NCBI RefSeq assembly: GCF_000145275.1
Contig: NC_014393.1
Coordinates: 2,914,001 to 2,978,000 of the forward strand
Direction: 5' to 3'
Length of the DNA: 64,000 nucleotides
Source of the DNA: Clostridium cellulovorans 743B
GTDB taxonomy: Bacteria > Bacillota > Clostridia > Clostridiales > Clostridiaceae
Shown: positions 8,869 through 16,566 of the stretch, one piece after another
How the letters are laid out: every line of letters begins with the position of its first letter
How positions within the stretch are numbered: the stretch's first letter is position 1
The notes under the pieces: generated by a model
What the model was told of the DNA's origin: nothing
The model's database searches: none
The model's input: the letters and a program-made list of their open reading frames with translations, nothing else
Translations under genes and position numbers: made by a program

Positions 8869-10020
8869 CTATTGGTTCTTTTCCTTAAGATAAGTATTAT
8901 ATAACTGAACTAATTCTTTATCGAAGAGAGTTCTCTTAAGTCTAACAGCTGTTTCTCTAACCTTCTCTAACATCCATTCTGCAGCTTGAGCATCAAGTTC
9001 GATATTATACTCTTTAAACTTGTTTACAATTCCTGCTTTTCCTGAATGCTTACCAATAACGATTTGTCTCTCAAGTCCAACTTCTTCAGGATCAAAAACT
9101 TCGTAGTTTCTTGGATTCTTTATAGCTCCATCTGCGTGTATCCCTGATTCATGAGCAAACATATTTGATCCAACAATGGCTTTCCATGCTGGTAATTCTC
9201 TACCTGATGCTCTTGAAACATATTCTGAGACTTCTTTGAACATCTTTGTGTCAACATCAACATCATATCCATATACGTGCTTTAATCCCATTAATACTTC
9301 TTCAAGGGCAGCATTTCCTGCTCTTTCACCTAATCCATTAACAGTTACACCAATATGATTTGCGCCACCCATAACCCCAGCTAATGCATTAGCTGTAGCC
9401 ATTCCAAAGTCATTATGAGTATGCATTTCAATGTTGAAATCTGTTCTTTTAATTATTGTTTCAATATTAGATTTTGTTGTAAATGGATCAAGTAATCCTA
9501 TAGTATCACAATATCTAATTCTATCTGCTCCTGCTTTTTTTGCTTCCGTTGCAAACTGAACAAGGAAATCCATATCTGCTCTTGAAGCATCTTCACCATT
9601 TACAGATACATACATTCCATGTTTCTTAGCAAACTCTACAGATTTAACCATACTTTCAAGAACCCATTCTCTTGTAGTCTGCAATTTATGCTTTATGTGT
9701 ATATCAGATACTGAAATAGATATAGCTACTGCATCAACACCACAACTAATCGATTTTTCAATATCCGCTATTACAGCTCTATTCCAAGCCATTATGCTAC
9801 TTTTTAGATTTCTCTTAACAATAGCTTTAATCGCTTCAAGCTCGTCTCCACCCATTGCAGGGATACCAACTTCAAGTTGATCTACCCCTAAATCATTAAG
9901 CATTTCTGCTATAGTTATCTTTTCATGGTTTGCAAATACTACCCCTGCCGTTTGCTCCCCATCTCTTAAGGTAGTATCAACAATAAATATTTTTTCACCG
10001 TCTTTATTTCTAACTGGCAT
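8869..10020 (-). CDS. nifV: Homocitrate synthase, NifV type
   Basis: This 383-residue protein is a DRE-TIM metallolyase-type enzyme that would condense acetyl-CoA with a 2-oxo acid, 2-oxoglutarate in the case of NifV. The motifs are DTTLRDGEQTAG near residue 15 (metal and acceptor binding), EVGIPAMGG, HTHNDFGMATANA (the metal-binding HxH), NGLGERAGN and ESGIHADG. Length fits NifV, and there is no C-terminal LeuA regulatory domain. No other nif gene is in the window, so a role in FeMo-cofactor assembly is not shown by context. The dehydrogenase downstream suggests a 2-oxo-acid chain-extension or citrate/2-oxoglutarate role; a Re-citrate synthase is the main alternative. A GGGGG-type ribosome binding site precedes the ATG. 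Confidence 0.82.
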   Translation of the reverse strand: MPVRNKDGEKIFIVDTTLRDGEQTAGVVFANHEKITIAEMLNDLGVDQLEVGIPAMGGDELEAIKAIVKRNLKSSIMAWNRAVIADIEKSISCGVDAVAISISVSDIHIKHKLQTTREWVLESMVKSVEFAKKHGMYVSVNGEDASRADMDFLVQFATEAKKAGADRIRYCDTIGLLDPFTTKSNIETIIKRTDFNIEMHTHNDFGMATANALAGVMGGANHIGVTVNGLGERAGNAALEEVLMGLKHVYGYDVDVDTKMFKEVSEYVSRASGRELPAWKAIVGSNMFAHESGIHADGAIKNPRNYEVFDPEEVGLERQIVIGKHSGKAGIVNKFKEYNIELDAQAAEWMLEKVRETAVRLKRTLFDKELVQLYNTYLKEKNQ

Positions 10021-10076
10021 CTAACCGCCCCCTTTTTTCTGCTCATGTTTCAATGCATAATAAGACATTTGAATTT

Positions 10077-10106
10077 ATCTTATCTCTTTCTTGCATATCT
10101 CGTCAA
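10077..10106 (-). promoter_or_regulatory. Sigma-A-type promoter of the nifV-dehydrogenase operon
   Basis: The minus strand reads TTGACG (10106-10101), an 18-base spacer, then TAAGAT (10082-10077). This leaves a leader of about 50 bases before the synthase start at 10020. The match is good, but I cannot test activity. Confidence 0.6.
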
Positions 10107-10309
10107 TACTTTTACGATTTTTTTATAAAATATTAATTTTACACGTGTTTTTATAATTAATTTTCTTACACTTGAAAGATAAACATTTTTTTTATTCATT
10201 CTAAATATGCAAGCACAAAATTATATATAATAGAACCTTCTTTAATTATTATATGCATAAAATATCCTAACAAGTTTCAAAAGTATAAAATAAATTTATT
10301 TTTGTTAAC

Positions 10310-10339
10310 AAAAAAAGATTAACTGGATAAGAGTTAACC
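10310..10339 (-). terminator. Intrinsic terminator of the DUF402/histidine phosphatase operon
   Basis: On the minus strand GGTTAACT pairs with AGTTAATC (one G-U pair) over a seven-base loop and is followed by seven T residues. It lies 20 bases past the stop at 10359. Confidence 0.88.
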
Positions 10340-10358
10340 TTTCGCAACAAACTTACAA

Positions 10359-10853
10359 TTAAATTTCAAATTCCGTTATAGAACAATAATCTATATCTCT
10401 GCTTCTTACTAAGGTATTAATAATCATCTCATGAGTTACTACAGTAACCTCTGAATATTCTGAGTACTTATCTAATACTTCAAGAATTCTTCCTTTAAGA
10501 CTTTTTGTTTCAAGCCAAATTTTCTTTTTACCCAAATTTCTGCTATCATTTTCTTCATCCTCATCATTCATGGAAAATAGCGTGTCTGGTTGCCATTCTC
10601 TAAGCTGCATCTCAACTCTCAGTTCCATTCCCGTTTCCCTTGACAGAATCGCTGCAGTATGTAGTGCTCTTGTGTATGGTGAGGTTATAATTATTTGAGA
10701 ATTTCTTATTCTCTCATCTTTTGCAAGGCGTGTAGCCTCCTTTACGCCATTCTTTGTCAGAGGTATATGGTCTACAATACTCTCCTTTAAATGATACTTA
10801 TCCTTCAAGGACCATTTTGGTTCGCCGTGTCTCACTAAATAATACTTTGTCAT
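10359..10853 (-). CDS. Histidine phosphatase family protein
   Basis: This 164-residue protein belongs to the phosphoglycerate-mutase-like phosphatases. The phosphohistidine motif is VRHGE (Arg8-His9-Gly10), SPYTRALHTA supplies the second arginine region and VTHEM the second histidine near the C-terminus. It is shorter than cofactor-dependent phosphoglycerate mutases (about 230 residues or more), so a small-molecule or protein phosphatase of unknown substrate is the safer call. It follows the DUF402 gene by 33 bases and shares its terminator, so the two are likely cotranscribed. Confidence 0.87.
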   Translation of the reverse strand: MTKYYLVRHGEPKWSLKDKYHLKESIVDHIPLTKNGVKEATRLAKDERIRNSQIIITSPYTRALHTAAILSRETGMELRVEMQLREWQPDTLFSMNDEDEENDSRNLGKKKIWLETKSLKGRILEVLDKYSEYSEVTVVTHEMIINTLVRSRDIDYCSITEFEI

Positions 10854-10886
10854 TGTTACTAACTCCCATTTTCTTTTGACTAGGGG

Positions 10887-11423
10887 CTATGCTCTAATCA
10901 ACCGCTCTAATTGCTGATTGCTAAACTCTTTAAGCTTGTCTATATTTGTTCCAAAAGTACCTATTACACCTTCTGCTTCTCTATAAGCTAACCTAAATTC
11001 ATCTTCCGTAATGTCTTTGATTTTTAACGCTTGCCTTAGTTCGTCTTCATCTAATAAAATTATTTCTTCAGATGGTAAAATAACAACATCAAGATACAAA
11101 TCATCAAAATATGGAATTCCTTTTTCATTAACTCCGCTATCCTTTATAATATCAAAATACCACTGTATTATTTTACCTTTCTCATCAAACATACTCGTTA
11201 TAGCATAATGTTTATCTTCGGGAATATGACTAAGCCAAATAAATCCTTCATCTGCTATTCGATAATCCTTATTGTTCATTGTCTTAATTAAAGGATACTT
11301 TATTTTCTCTATTTTTATCATAGAGACATAACCTCTATATTCTTCATCATCTACGTAAGTTAACTTGAATTGTTTTTTTAAAACTCGTGACCAATTCGAC
11401 TTATCCGCAAACTTCCTTTTCAT
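10887..11423 (-). CDS. DUF402 domain protein (nucleoside di/triphosphate phosphatase-like)
   Basis: This 178-residue protein matches the DUF402 (YgaC/Ntdp/FomD-like) fold as I recognise it. The middle reads IQWYFDI, then YFDDLYLDVVILP and a DEDEL segment, the acidic residues that bind metal and phosphate in characterised members. Those members hydrolyse nucleoside tri- and diphosphates. The substrate here is inferred from family only. GGGAG lies eight bases before the ATG. It is the first gene of a two-gene operon with the histidine phosphatase, giving two phosphate-cleaving enzymes side by side. Confidence 0.83.
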   Translation of the reverse strand: MKRKFADKSNWSRVLKKQFKLTYVDDEEYRGYVSMIKIEKIKYPLIKTMNNKDYRIADEGFIWLSHIPEDKHYAITSMFDEKGKIIQWYFDIIKDSGVNEKGIPYFDDLYLDVVILPSEEIILLDEDELRQALKIKDITEDEFRLAYREAEGVIGTFGTNIDKLKEFSNQQLERLIRA

Positions 11424-11551
11424 CTTTTCATCTCCCTTTGATGACTTGTTATCTGCTAGAATCCCTCATCACTTATCATATAATCTTATTATAGCAATGA
11501 AGTAATGTGTACACAAGAACTGTAACAAGTTAGAAACTTTGCATTATCTTA

Positions 11552-12433
11552 TTAATTACTACTGAATCTCTTTCTATATCCACATCTTTTACATAATTCC
11601 TCTGTTGCTATTCCACTGGAAAAACCCTCAATAATCATTTTCACTCTCTGAGATTCTATTATTTCACTAAAAGCTTTTTCTTTAATGTTTCCGAGATTAA
11701 CAATTCCTTCACCATCAAGACAGCATGGAATTACTGTTCCATCAACTAATATTCCTATTTGATTTCTAAGACCATAACAAAATCCCTTGGAACTTATCTC
11801 TTCTATGTCTATATCAGGCCATTGAAATCGATAATCCTGATTTAAGTAAATTCTGTCTTTAAGTTTTATACCTCTACCTTGAATAATTTCTTCTTGTATC
11901 TTATATGGTAGACCAAACTGTTTCTCAATAGCTTCTAATATCTCTCTATTCTTTTTTTTCTGGAGATTTGTAATATTATCTTCATCTAAGTTCCATAACC
12001 TAAAGGATATTATCATATCTGTATCTTGATTAGCTTTAGCAGTAAAATCTAAGATATTATTTATATAGTCTCCTTTATCACCTTTTTGATTATTTCCATC
12101 AAAGCTGTGTAATGAAAAGTTTATTTGTCTTAATGCTTTTTTTGTAATTATCTTATCCTCAACATTTTTAATCAGAGTACCATTTGTAGTGATGTTGACC
12201 ATAAAACCTTTTTCATAACTTACATCTAAAAACCGCTCTAATTCTGGGTGTGATAATGGTTCTCCCTTCACATGCAAATATATATAATCAGTGTACGGTC
12301 TTATTTCGTCCAATATTTTGCAAAAACTTTCATAATCCATTAACTGCGCTTTCCTTTTAGTCTTTGGACAAAAATCACAAGCCAAATTACACTTGTTTGT
12401 TATCTCTATATAAAATTTCTTAAATTTTTTCAC
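11552..12433 (-). CDS. Radical SAM/SPASM-type protein
   Basis: This 293-residue protein has the 4Fe-4S radical SAM motif CNLACDFC (Cys15, Cys19, Cys22), followed by the GEPLSHPE SAM-binding segment and TTNGT. The C-terminal part has FCYGLRN, IPCCLDG, GNI and CKRCGYR, a cysteine set like the auxiliary-cluster SPASM/Twitch region. The start is GTG at 12433 with an AGGAT site nine bases upstream. No precursor peptide gene is visible next to it, so I cannot say whether it modifies a peptide or a small molecule. It appears to be a single gene with no clear terminator in the 128 bases downstream. Confidence 0.87.
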   Translation of the reverse strand: MKKFKKFYIEITNKCNLACDFCPKTKRKAQLMDYESFCKILDEIRPYTDYIYLHVKGEPLSHPELERFLDVSYEKGFMVNITTNGTLIKNVEDKIITKKALRQINFSLHSFDGNNQKGDKGDYINNILDFTAKANQDTDMIISFRLWNLDEDNITNLQKKKNREILEAIEKQFGLPYKIQEEIIQGRGIKLKDRIYLNQDYRFQWPDIDIEEISSKGFCYGLRNQIGILVDGTVIPCCLDGEGIVNLGNIKEKAFSEIIESQRVKMIIEGFSSGIATEELCKRCGYRKRFSSN

Positions 12434-12621
12434 TTAGTTTTTCATCCTATCTGTCTTTATGTTTACTTGATTATATTATATATCTTTTTTATAAAAGTAA
12501 CACTGAAAATATCATAATTATTATCAATCTTTTATATATAATTCATTAATATTACTTTATTAGGTATGATTTATTTAGTATTAAATATAAATGTGGATTT
12601 TTTATTTAAATCTGGAATTAT

Positions 12622-12650
12622 AAAACAAACTCCAAGGCACCGCCTTGGAG
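12622..12650 (-). terminator. Intrinsic terminator of the P-loop gene
   Basis: A perfect nine-base stem, CTCCAAGGC and GCCTTGGAG, has a three-base loop and is followed on the minus strand by TTTGTTTT. It sits six bases after the stop of the gene at 12656. Confidence 0.92.
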
Positions 12651-12655
12651 TCCTA

Positions 12656-13270
12656 TCAAATTACCGAATTTAATATCCAGTCCACTACTTTGCATAAAGT
12701 CTCATCTGGTAAGTTATTTCTACTTTCAACAATAAAAGTATTTTCCTCTTCCCTAATATCTTGAAGCATTCTTTTTGCTAGCATTTTATTGCTTTCTATA
12801 ACATTTTCTTCATAACCTTTCATCCTTAGTCTTTTTGTTAATTCTATGTCATCAATATTCAATAATCCATAACTTACGTTTCTTAAGTATTTAAAATTCC
12901 TTGTATTTTTTACTTCTTCAATCAAATATGATCCAATTACTAAGGTTATTTTTCCTATCTTTTCATTTATTATTGCAGAGTCAATTAACTGTTCCATTCT
13001 CCTTCTTCGCCACTGTTCTTGTTTTTCTTTTCCATCAAAGCCTTCATCGAAATCTTCAACATTTAGAAATTCTGCTTTTAATCTAATCAAATTATTAATT
13101 AGAGTTGTTTTACCAGATCCACTAACACCATTAATAAAAAAAACCTTAGGCTTAATTTCACTTCTAACTAATAGTTTCTCTATATCGTTATACCACATTA
13201 TTGTCCAATTTTTTTCATCATCTCTTTTTGAACACTCTAAAATTTTATCAGCATTTATCATAGATCTCAT
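12656..13270 (-). CDS. P-loop NTPase/kinase-like protein
   Basis: This 204-residue protein has a textbook Walker A, GVSGSGKTT at residues 48-56, preceded by a beta strand (KVFFIN). About 40 residues later there is an acidic DFDEGFD segment and an arginine-rich QWRRRRMEQ stretch, as in small-molecule kinases. I do not recognise a specific family or substrate. Two starts are possible: ATG 13270 (AAGGAG only four bases away) or ATG 13261 (13 bases away). The longer form is kept here. It appears to be a single gene. Confidence 0.75.
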   Translation of the reverse strand: MRSMINADKILECSKRDDEKNWTIMWYNDIEKLLVRSEIKPKVFFINGVSGSGKTTLINNLIRLKAEFLNVEDFDEGFDGKEKQEQWRRRRMEQLIDSAIINEKIGKITLVIGSYLIEEVKNTRNFKYLRNVSYGLLNIDDIELTKRLRMKGYEENVIESNKMLAKRMLQDIREEENTFIVESRNNLPDETLCKVVDWILNSVI

Positions 13271-13603
13271 TCAACTCCTTCAAAATATCTTTTATCTATT
13301 GTTGCAAATACTAATCTATTTGCCCTATATAAAAAATTTAATAATAAAAGGTAATGTTTTTAATTAGAGCTGAGCTTTATTAATTTTTGTTGTAAATGAT
13401 TACATCCTAAGACTTTAAAATTTTATAAGACTTGAATTACCTTATTTATTTTGGAATTATAAATTACTCCGTATTTCATTATATGTTTCATTGATAAATT
13501 TGATAATAATATCTTTTTCAATTATATGGTATTAAATTTATTTTATGCATAAAATAAAAAAGCAAGGCCATACTTCCTATAGCCTTGCTTTTTTAACTTT
13601 ACT
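13271..13603. other. Intergenic gap, mostly featureless
   Basis: The gap is 333 bases, very AT-rich. Apart from the terminator at 13556-13593 and the presumed promoter of the P-loop gene near the left end, I see no gene, repeat or known RNA motif. Confidence 0.5.
13556..13593 (-). terminator. Intrinsic terminator of the Rrf2-cysK operon
   Basis: AAAAAGCAAGGC and GCCTTGCTTTTT form a perfect 12-base stem with a 14-base loop, A/T-flanked on both sides. It lies 11 bases past the stop at 13604. Confidence 0.93.
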
Positions 13604-13915
13604 CTACATATCCTTATATAACAAGTTTAAATCTTCTAATCCTTGCTCTATTTCTTCTCTAGAAAAATTTCCATTTTGTAGTTCTTCATCACTCTTCTTG
13701 CTTAAAGTTTCATAGAATTCTTTTCCTATATCCAGTATACTTTTCGTTTTTTGCTTTTCCAGTAAATCGAAAAGATAATTTTCTCCTTCATTGAAATTTC
13801 CTTCTACAATTAGCCTTCGTAAAAATACTTTATGTACGACATCGCTATCTAAAGCTTCTATGTCGCCAATTAACTCTCCAATATCATTTTCATTAAACAC
13901 TTGTTTTCCAGCCAT
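13604..13915 (-). CDS. Small helical hypothetical protein in the cysK operon
   Basis: This is a 103-residue acidic, lysine- and glutamate-rich protein without cysteine, signal peptide or membrane span; it looks all-helical. I do not recognise the family. It starts 20 bases after cysK with its own AGGAAGG site and ends at the shared terminator, so it is the third gene of the Rrf2-cysK transcript. A link to cysteine metabolism is inference from position only. Confidence 0.72.
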   Translation of the reverse strand: MAGKQVFNENDIGELIGDIEALDSDVVHKVFLRRLIVEGNFNEGENYLFDLLEKQKTKSILDIGKEFYETLSKKSDEELQNGNFSREEIEQGLEDLNLLYKDM

Positions 13916-13935
13916 AATAATACCTTCCTAAAAAA

Positions 13936-14859
13936 CTATTCTTCAAATATAGGTTCTGATAAATATCTAAAACCTGTATCTGGTAATATTACAACAATAT
14001 TTTTTCCAACTTCTTTTTTAGCTATTTCAGTTGCAGCGTGAAGTGCGGCCCCAGAAGATATTCCTGCAAAAATTCCTTCAGTCTTTGTTAGTTCTTTCAT
14101 CTTATCAAAAGCATCTTCACTAGAAACTGTGATTACTTCGTCAACTACAGATGGATAATAATTTTTTGGTATAAAACCTGCTCCTAATCCTTGTAGTTTA
14201 TGAACCCCTGGTCTACCACCTGATATAACAGCTGAATCTAATGGTTCTACAGCAACTATTTTAATATTAGGATTCTTTTCTTTTAAATATTCACCAATTC
14301 CACTTATAGTTCCACCACTACCTACTCCCGCTACTACTATATCTACTGTTCCTTCAGTATCTTCATAGATTTCTACTGCAGTTGTTTCCTTATGATATTT
14401 TGGGTTATTTGGATTGTCAAATTGTTGTGGAATAAATGCACTGTCAAATTCCTTTGCTAGTTCTTCTGCCTTCTTAATAGCACCTGGCATACCCTCTAGA
14501 TTAGGAGTAAGTACTACGTCTGCACCGTATGCTTTAAGAAGCTTTCTTCTCTCAACAGACATAGATTCAGGCATAGTAAGAATCATTCTATACCCTTTTA
14601 CAGCTGCTATAAAAGCAAGTCCTATACCAGTATTACCACTGGTAGGTTCAATTATTACTGTACCCTTTTTTATCTTTCCTTCTCTTTCTGCTGCTTCTAT
14701 CATTGCTAATGCAGCACGATCTTTTACGCTTCCAGTTGGATTATATTCTTCAACTTTAACTATTATTTTTGATTTTAACGCGTTATTCTTATTATATCTT
14801 TCGATTTCCACCATGGGTGTTTTTCCAATAAGCTCAACAAAGCTTTTTGCAATTTTCAT
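13936..14859 (-). CDS. cysK: Cysteine synthase (O-acetylserine sulfhydrylase)
   Basis: This 307-residue PLP enzyme makes cysteine from O-acetylserine and sulfide in the cytosol. PLP-binding Lys46 is in NPTGSVKDRA, the substrate loop TSGNTG is at 73-78, and the phosphate-cradling GVGSGGT lies mid-protein, all as in CysK. The start was set at ATG 14859 because GGGGAG lies eight bases upstream, whereas the longer frame from 14880 would run through that site and add seven residues not typical of the family. It follows the Rrf2 regulator by 24 bases. In Bacillus, CysK physically partners CymR to sense cysteine supply, so the pairing is meaningful. Confidence 0.95.
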   Translation of the reverse strand: MKIAKSFVELIGKTPMVEIERYNKNNALKSKIIVKVEEYNPTGSVKDRAALAMIEAAEREGKIKKGTVIIEPTSGNTGIGLAFIAAVKGYRMILTMPESMSVERRKLLKAYGADVVLTPNLEGMPGAIKKAEELAKEFDSAFIPQQFDNPNNPKYHKETTAVEIYEDTEGTVDIVVAGVGSGGTISGIGEYLKEKNPNIKIVAVEPLDSAVISGGRPGVHKLQGLGAGFIPKNYYPSVVDEVITVSSEDAFDKMKELTKTEGIFAGISSGAALHAATEIAKKEVGKNIVVILPDTGFRYLSEPIFEE

Positions 14860-14883
14860 AAATATATCTCCCCAATACAAATT

Positions 14884-15315
14884 TTAAATATAATACATAC
14901 TTTGCTTAGTTCTGTTTCTATTATACTCATCAACTAGTTCTTCAAGATTTTTTTCTTCAAGTAACTTTTTAGTCGTCTCATCTATAACCTTCCAAACTGA
15001 AAAAGATATAATATCATCTAAATCATTATTGACATCTACCTTTGGTCTGCAAGTAAGTTCTCCTTCTAATGCAGTTAGTATTTCATAGACAGTTAATTCC
15101 TTAGGTTTTTTTGCTAATGTATATCCACCTTGAGACCCTTTTCTTCCTACGATTATCCCATTCTTTCTAAGCAATGAGAATATCTGCTCCAAATATCGCT
15201 CAGATAATCCCTGCCTTTCACATATACTCTTTATTGTTACTACTTCATTTACAGAGTAACATGCTAGATCTACTATAGCTTTTAATCCATATATTCCTTT
15301 TGTTGAAATTTTCAA
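14884..15315 (-). CDS. Rrf2-family regulator, CymR-like
   Basis: This 143-residue winged-helix repressor begins with the family signature KISTKGIYGLKAI and continues with the recognition helix region GLSERYLEQIFSLLRKNG and SQGGYTLA. The three cysteines that hold the iron-sulfur cluster of IscR are absent (only one Cys in that segment), which favours CymR, the cysteine-metabolism regulator, over IscR. The start is TTG 15315 behind AGAGAGGTG; the longer frame would start inside the -35 box listed at 15382-15387. It lies upstream of cysK in one operon, so a CymR-CysK sensing pair and autoregulation are likely but not shown. Confidence 0.85.
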   Translation of the reverse strand: MKISTKGIYGLKAIVDLACYSVNEVVTIKSICERQGLSERYLEQIFSLLRKNGIIVGRKGSQGGYTLAKKPKELTVYEILTALEGELTCRPKVDVNNDLDDIISFSVWKVIDETTKKLLEEKNLEELVDEYNRNRTKQSMYYI

Positions 15316-15358
15316 AGTAACACCTCTCTTTACCGACTTTTCCGATAAACTTAACGCA

Positions 15359-15387
15359 AGTATAATGCAAAGCACATTTTTTGTCAA
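15359..15387 (-). promoter_or_regulatory. Strong sigma-A promoter of the Rrf2-cysK operon
   Basis: The minus strand has the perfect -35 TTGACA (15387-15382), a 17-base spacer and -10 TATACT (15364-15359). Transcription would begin near 15350, giving a short leader before the TTG start at 15315. The leader holds a TCGGAAAAGTCGG stretch that could be part of an operator; that is a guess. Confidence 0.85.
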
Positions 15388-15405
15388 TAACCTAACGGCT
15401 TTTAA

Positions 15406-16566
15406 CTAATTATTTTCATGTTTAAGCAAAAGTATTTCTGTATTATCAACAGCTTCTTTCACTAATTCTTCAATATCTAGATTCTCCTCTGACCTACATA
15501 TATATTCAAGAACAGGCTTTGTTTTAGGATGTTTAGGAACAAATATAGTACAACAATCTTCATAAGGTAAAATTGATGTATCGTAAGTTCCTACCTTTCT
15601 AGATATATCCATAATATCCTCTTTATCCATAGCAATAAGTGGTCTAAAAACAGGTCTATCTGCTACATCAGTACTTACAATTAATCCTTCCATTGTTTGA
15701 CTTGCAACTTGCCCAATACTTTCACCAGTACTTACTGATTGTATTTTATTTCTTTCAGCAAGAGTACAAGAAACCCTCATCATAAATCTTCTCATTATGA
15801 TTGTAAGCTCATCCTCTGGACAAAGCTCCATAATCTTCATTTGAATTTCGGTGAAAGGAACAATATAAAGTTTCATCTGCCCTGTATAAGAAGCCAAAAT
15901 TTTAGCTAAATCGATAACTTTTTCTTTAGCTCTTTCACTAGTATATGGATGACTATGAAAATATACTGAAGATACTTCTGTTCCTCTTCTTGCCATTAGA
16001 TACCCTGCTACTGGAGAATCAATCCCACCAGATAACATAAGCATAGTACTTCCATTAATGCCATATGGCATTCCACCAGCACCCTTTATTTTCTTCGAGA
16101 AAACATATGCATTAGCTCTGATTTCCACATATATAATTTCTTCTGGATTTTTCACACTTACAGTAAGGTCACTAGAATTATCTAAAATATATCCGCCAAT
16201 TTCTCTTGATACATCAAGAGAATTCATAGGGAAACTCTTATTTGCTCTATTTGTTATAACCTTGAAGGTTTTTTTATCAAATTCCTTTGCTTGTCTTAGC
16301 GCTTCTTCGCTTATTGCCTCCATGGTTTTTTCTACCTGAACAACTTCACAAACTTCTTTTATACCAAAAATCCTTACGATTCTAGCTATAGCTTCTTCCA
16401 TATCTGTAGTTTCTATAAAATATCTACCTTCATCGATTACAAACTTAAAATCTAATCCTCTCAAATTTTCTGCTATTCTTTCTCTAAGATGATTTTCAAA
16501 CTTCTTCTTATTAAGTCCTTTTAAAAATATCTCTGAGGCATATTTTATTAATAATAATTTTTTCAT
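15406..16566 (-). CDS. thiI: tRNA 4-thiouridine synthetase ThiI
   Basis: This 386-residue protein is an adenylating sulfurtransferase that makes 4-thiouridine in tRNA and can support thiamine thiazole synthesis. An N-terminal ferredoxin-like/THUMP region (about residues 1-165) precedes the PP-loop SGGIDSPVAGYLMARRG and the conserved EDCCTIF cysteine pair. There is no C-terminal rhodanese domain, as in most Gram-positive ThiI, so sulfur would come straight from the upstream cysteine desulfurase. Its ATG overlaps that gene's stop by four bases (ATGA), showing translational coupling. Confidence 0.95.
   Translation of the reverse strand: MKKLLLIKYASEIFLKGLNKKKFENHLRERIAENLRGLDFKFVIDEGRYFIETTDMEEAIARIVRIFGIKEVCEVVQVEKTMEAISEEALRQAKEFDKKTFKVITNRANKSFPMNSLDVSREIGGYILDNSSDLTVSVKNPEEIIYVEIRANAYVFSKKIKGAGGMPYGINGSTMLMLSGGIDSPVAGYLMARRGTEVSSVYFHSHPYTSERAKEKVIDLAKILASYTGQMKLYIVPFTEIQMKIMELCPEDELTIIMRRFMMRVSCTLAERNKIQSVSTGESIGQVASQTMEGLIVSTDVADRPVFRPLIAMDKEDIMDISRKVGTYDTSILPYEDCCTIFVPKHPKTKPVLEYICRSEENLDIEELVKEAVDNTEILLLKHENN

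Larger units (their letters stand above)
10021..10358. other. Intergenic gap with the synthase promoter and an upstream terminator
   Basis: The gap is 338 bases. The left end holds the promoter at 10077-10106 for the synthase operon and the right end the terminator at 10310-10339 for the phosphatase gene. The AT-rich middle (10107-10309) shows no gene or recognisable riboswitch. Confidence 0.5.

Noticed and set aside
8869..10020. Part of a nitrogen-fixation cluster
   Set aside because: No nifH, nifD, nifK, nifE, nifN or nifB is in the window. The NifV-type name rests on sequence only.
14884..15387. Longer Rrf2 regulator starting at TTG 15387
   Set aside because: That codon is part of the TTGACA -35 box and the added residues do not fit the family, which begins at KISTKG.
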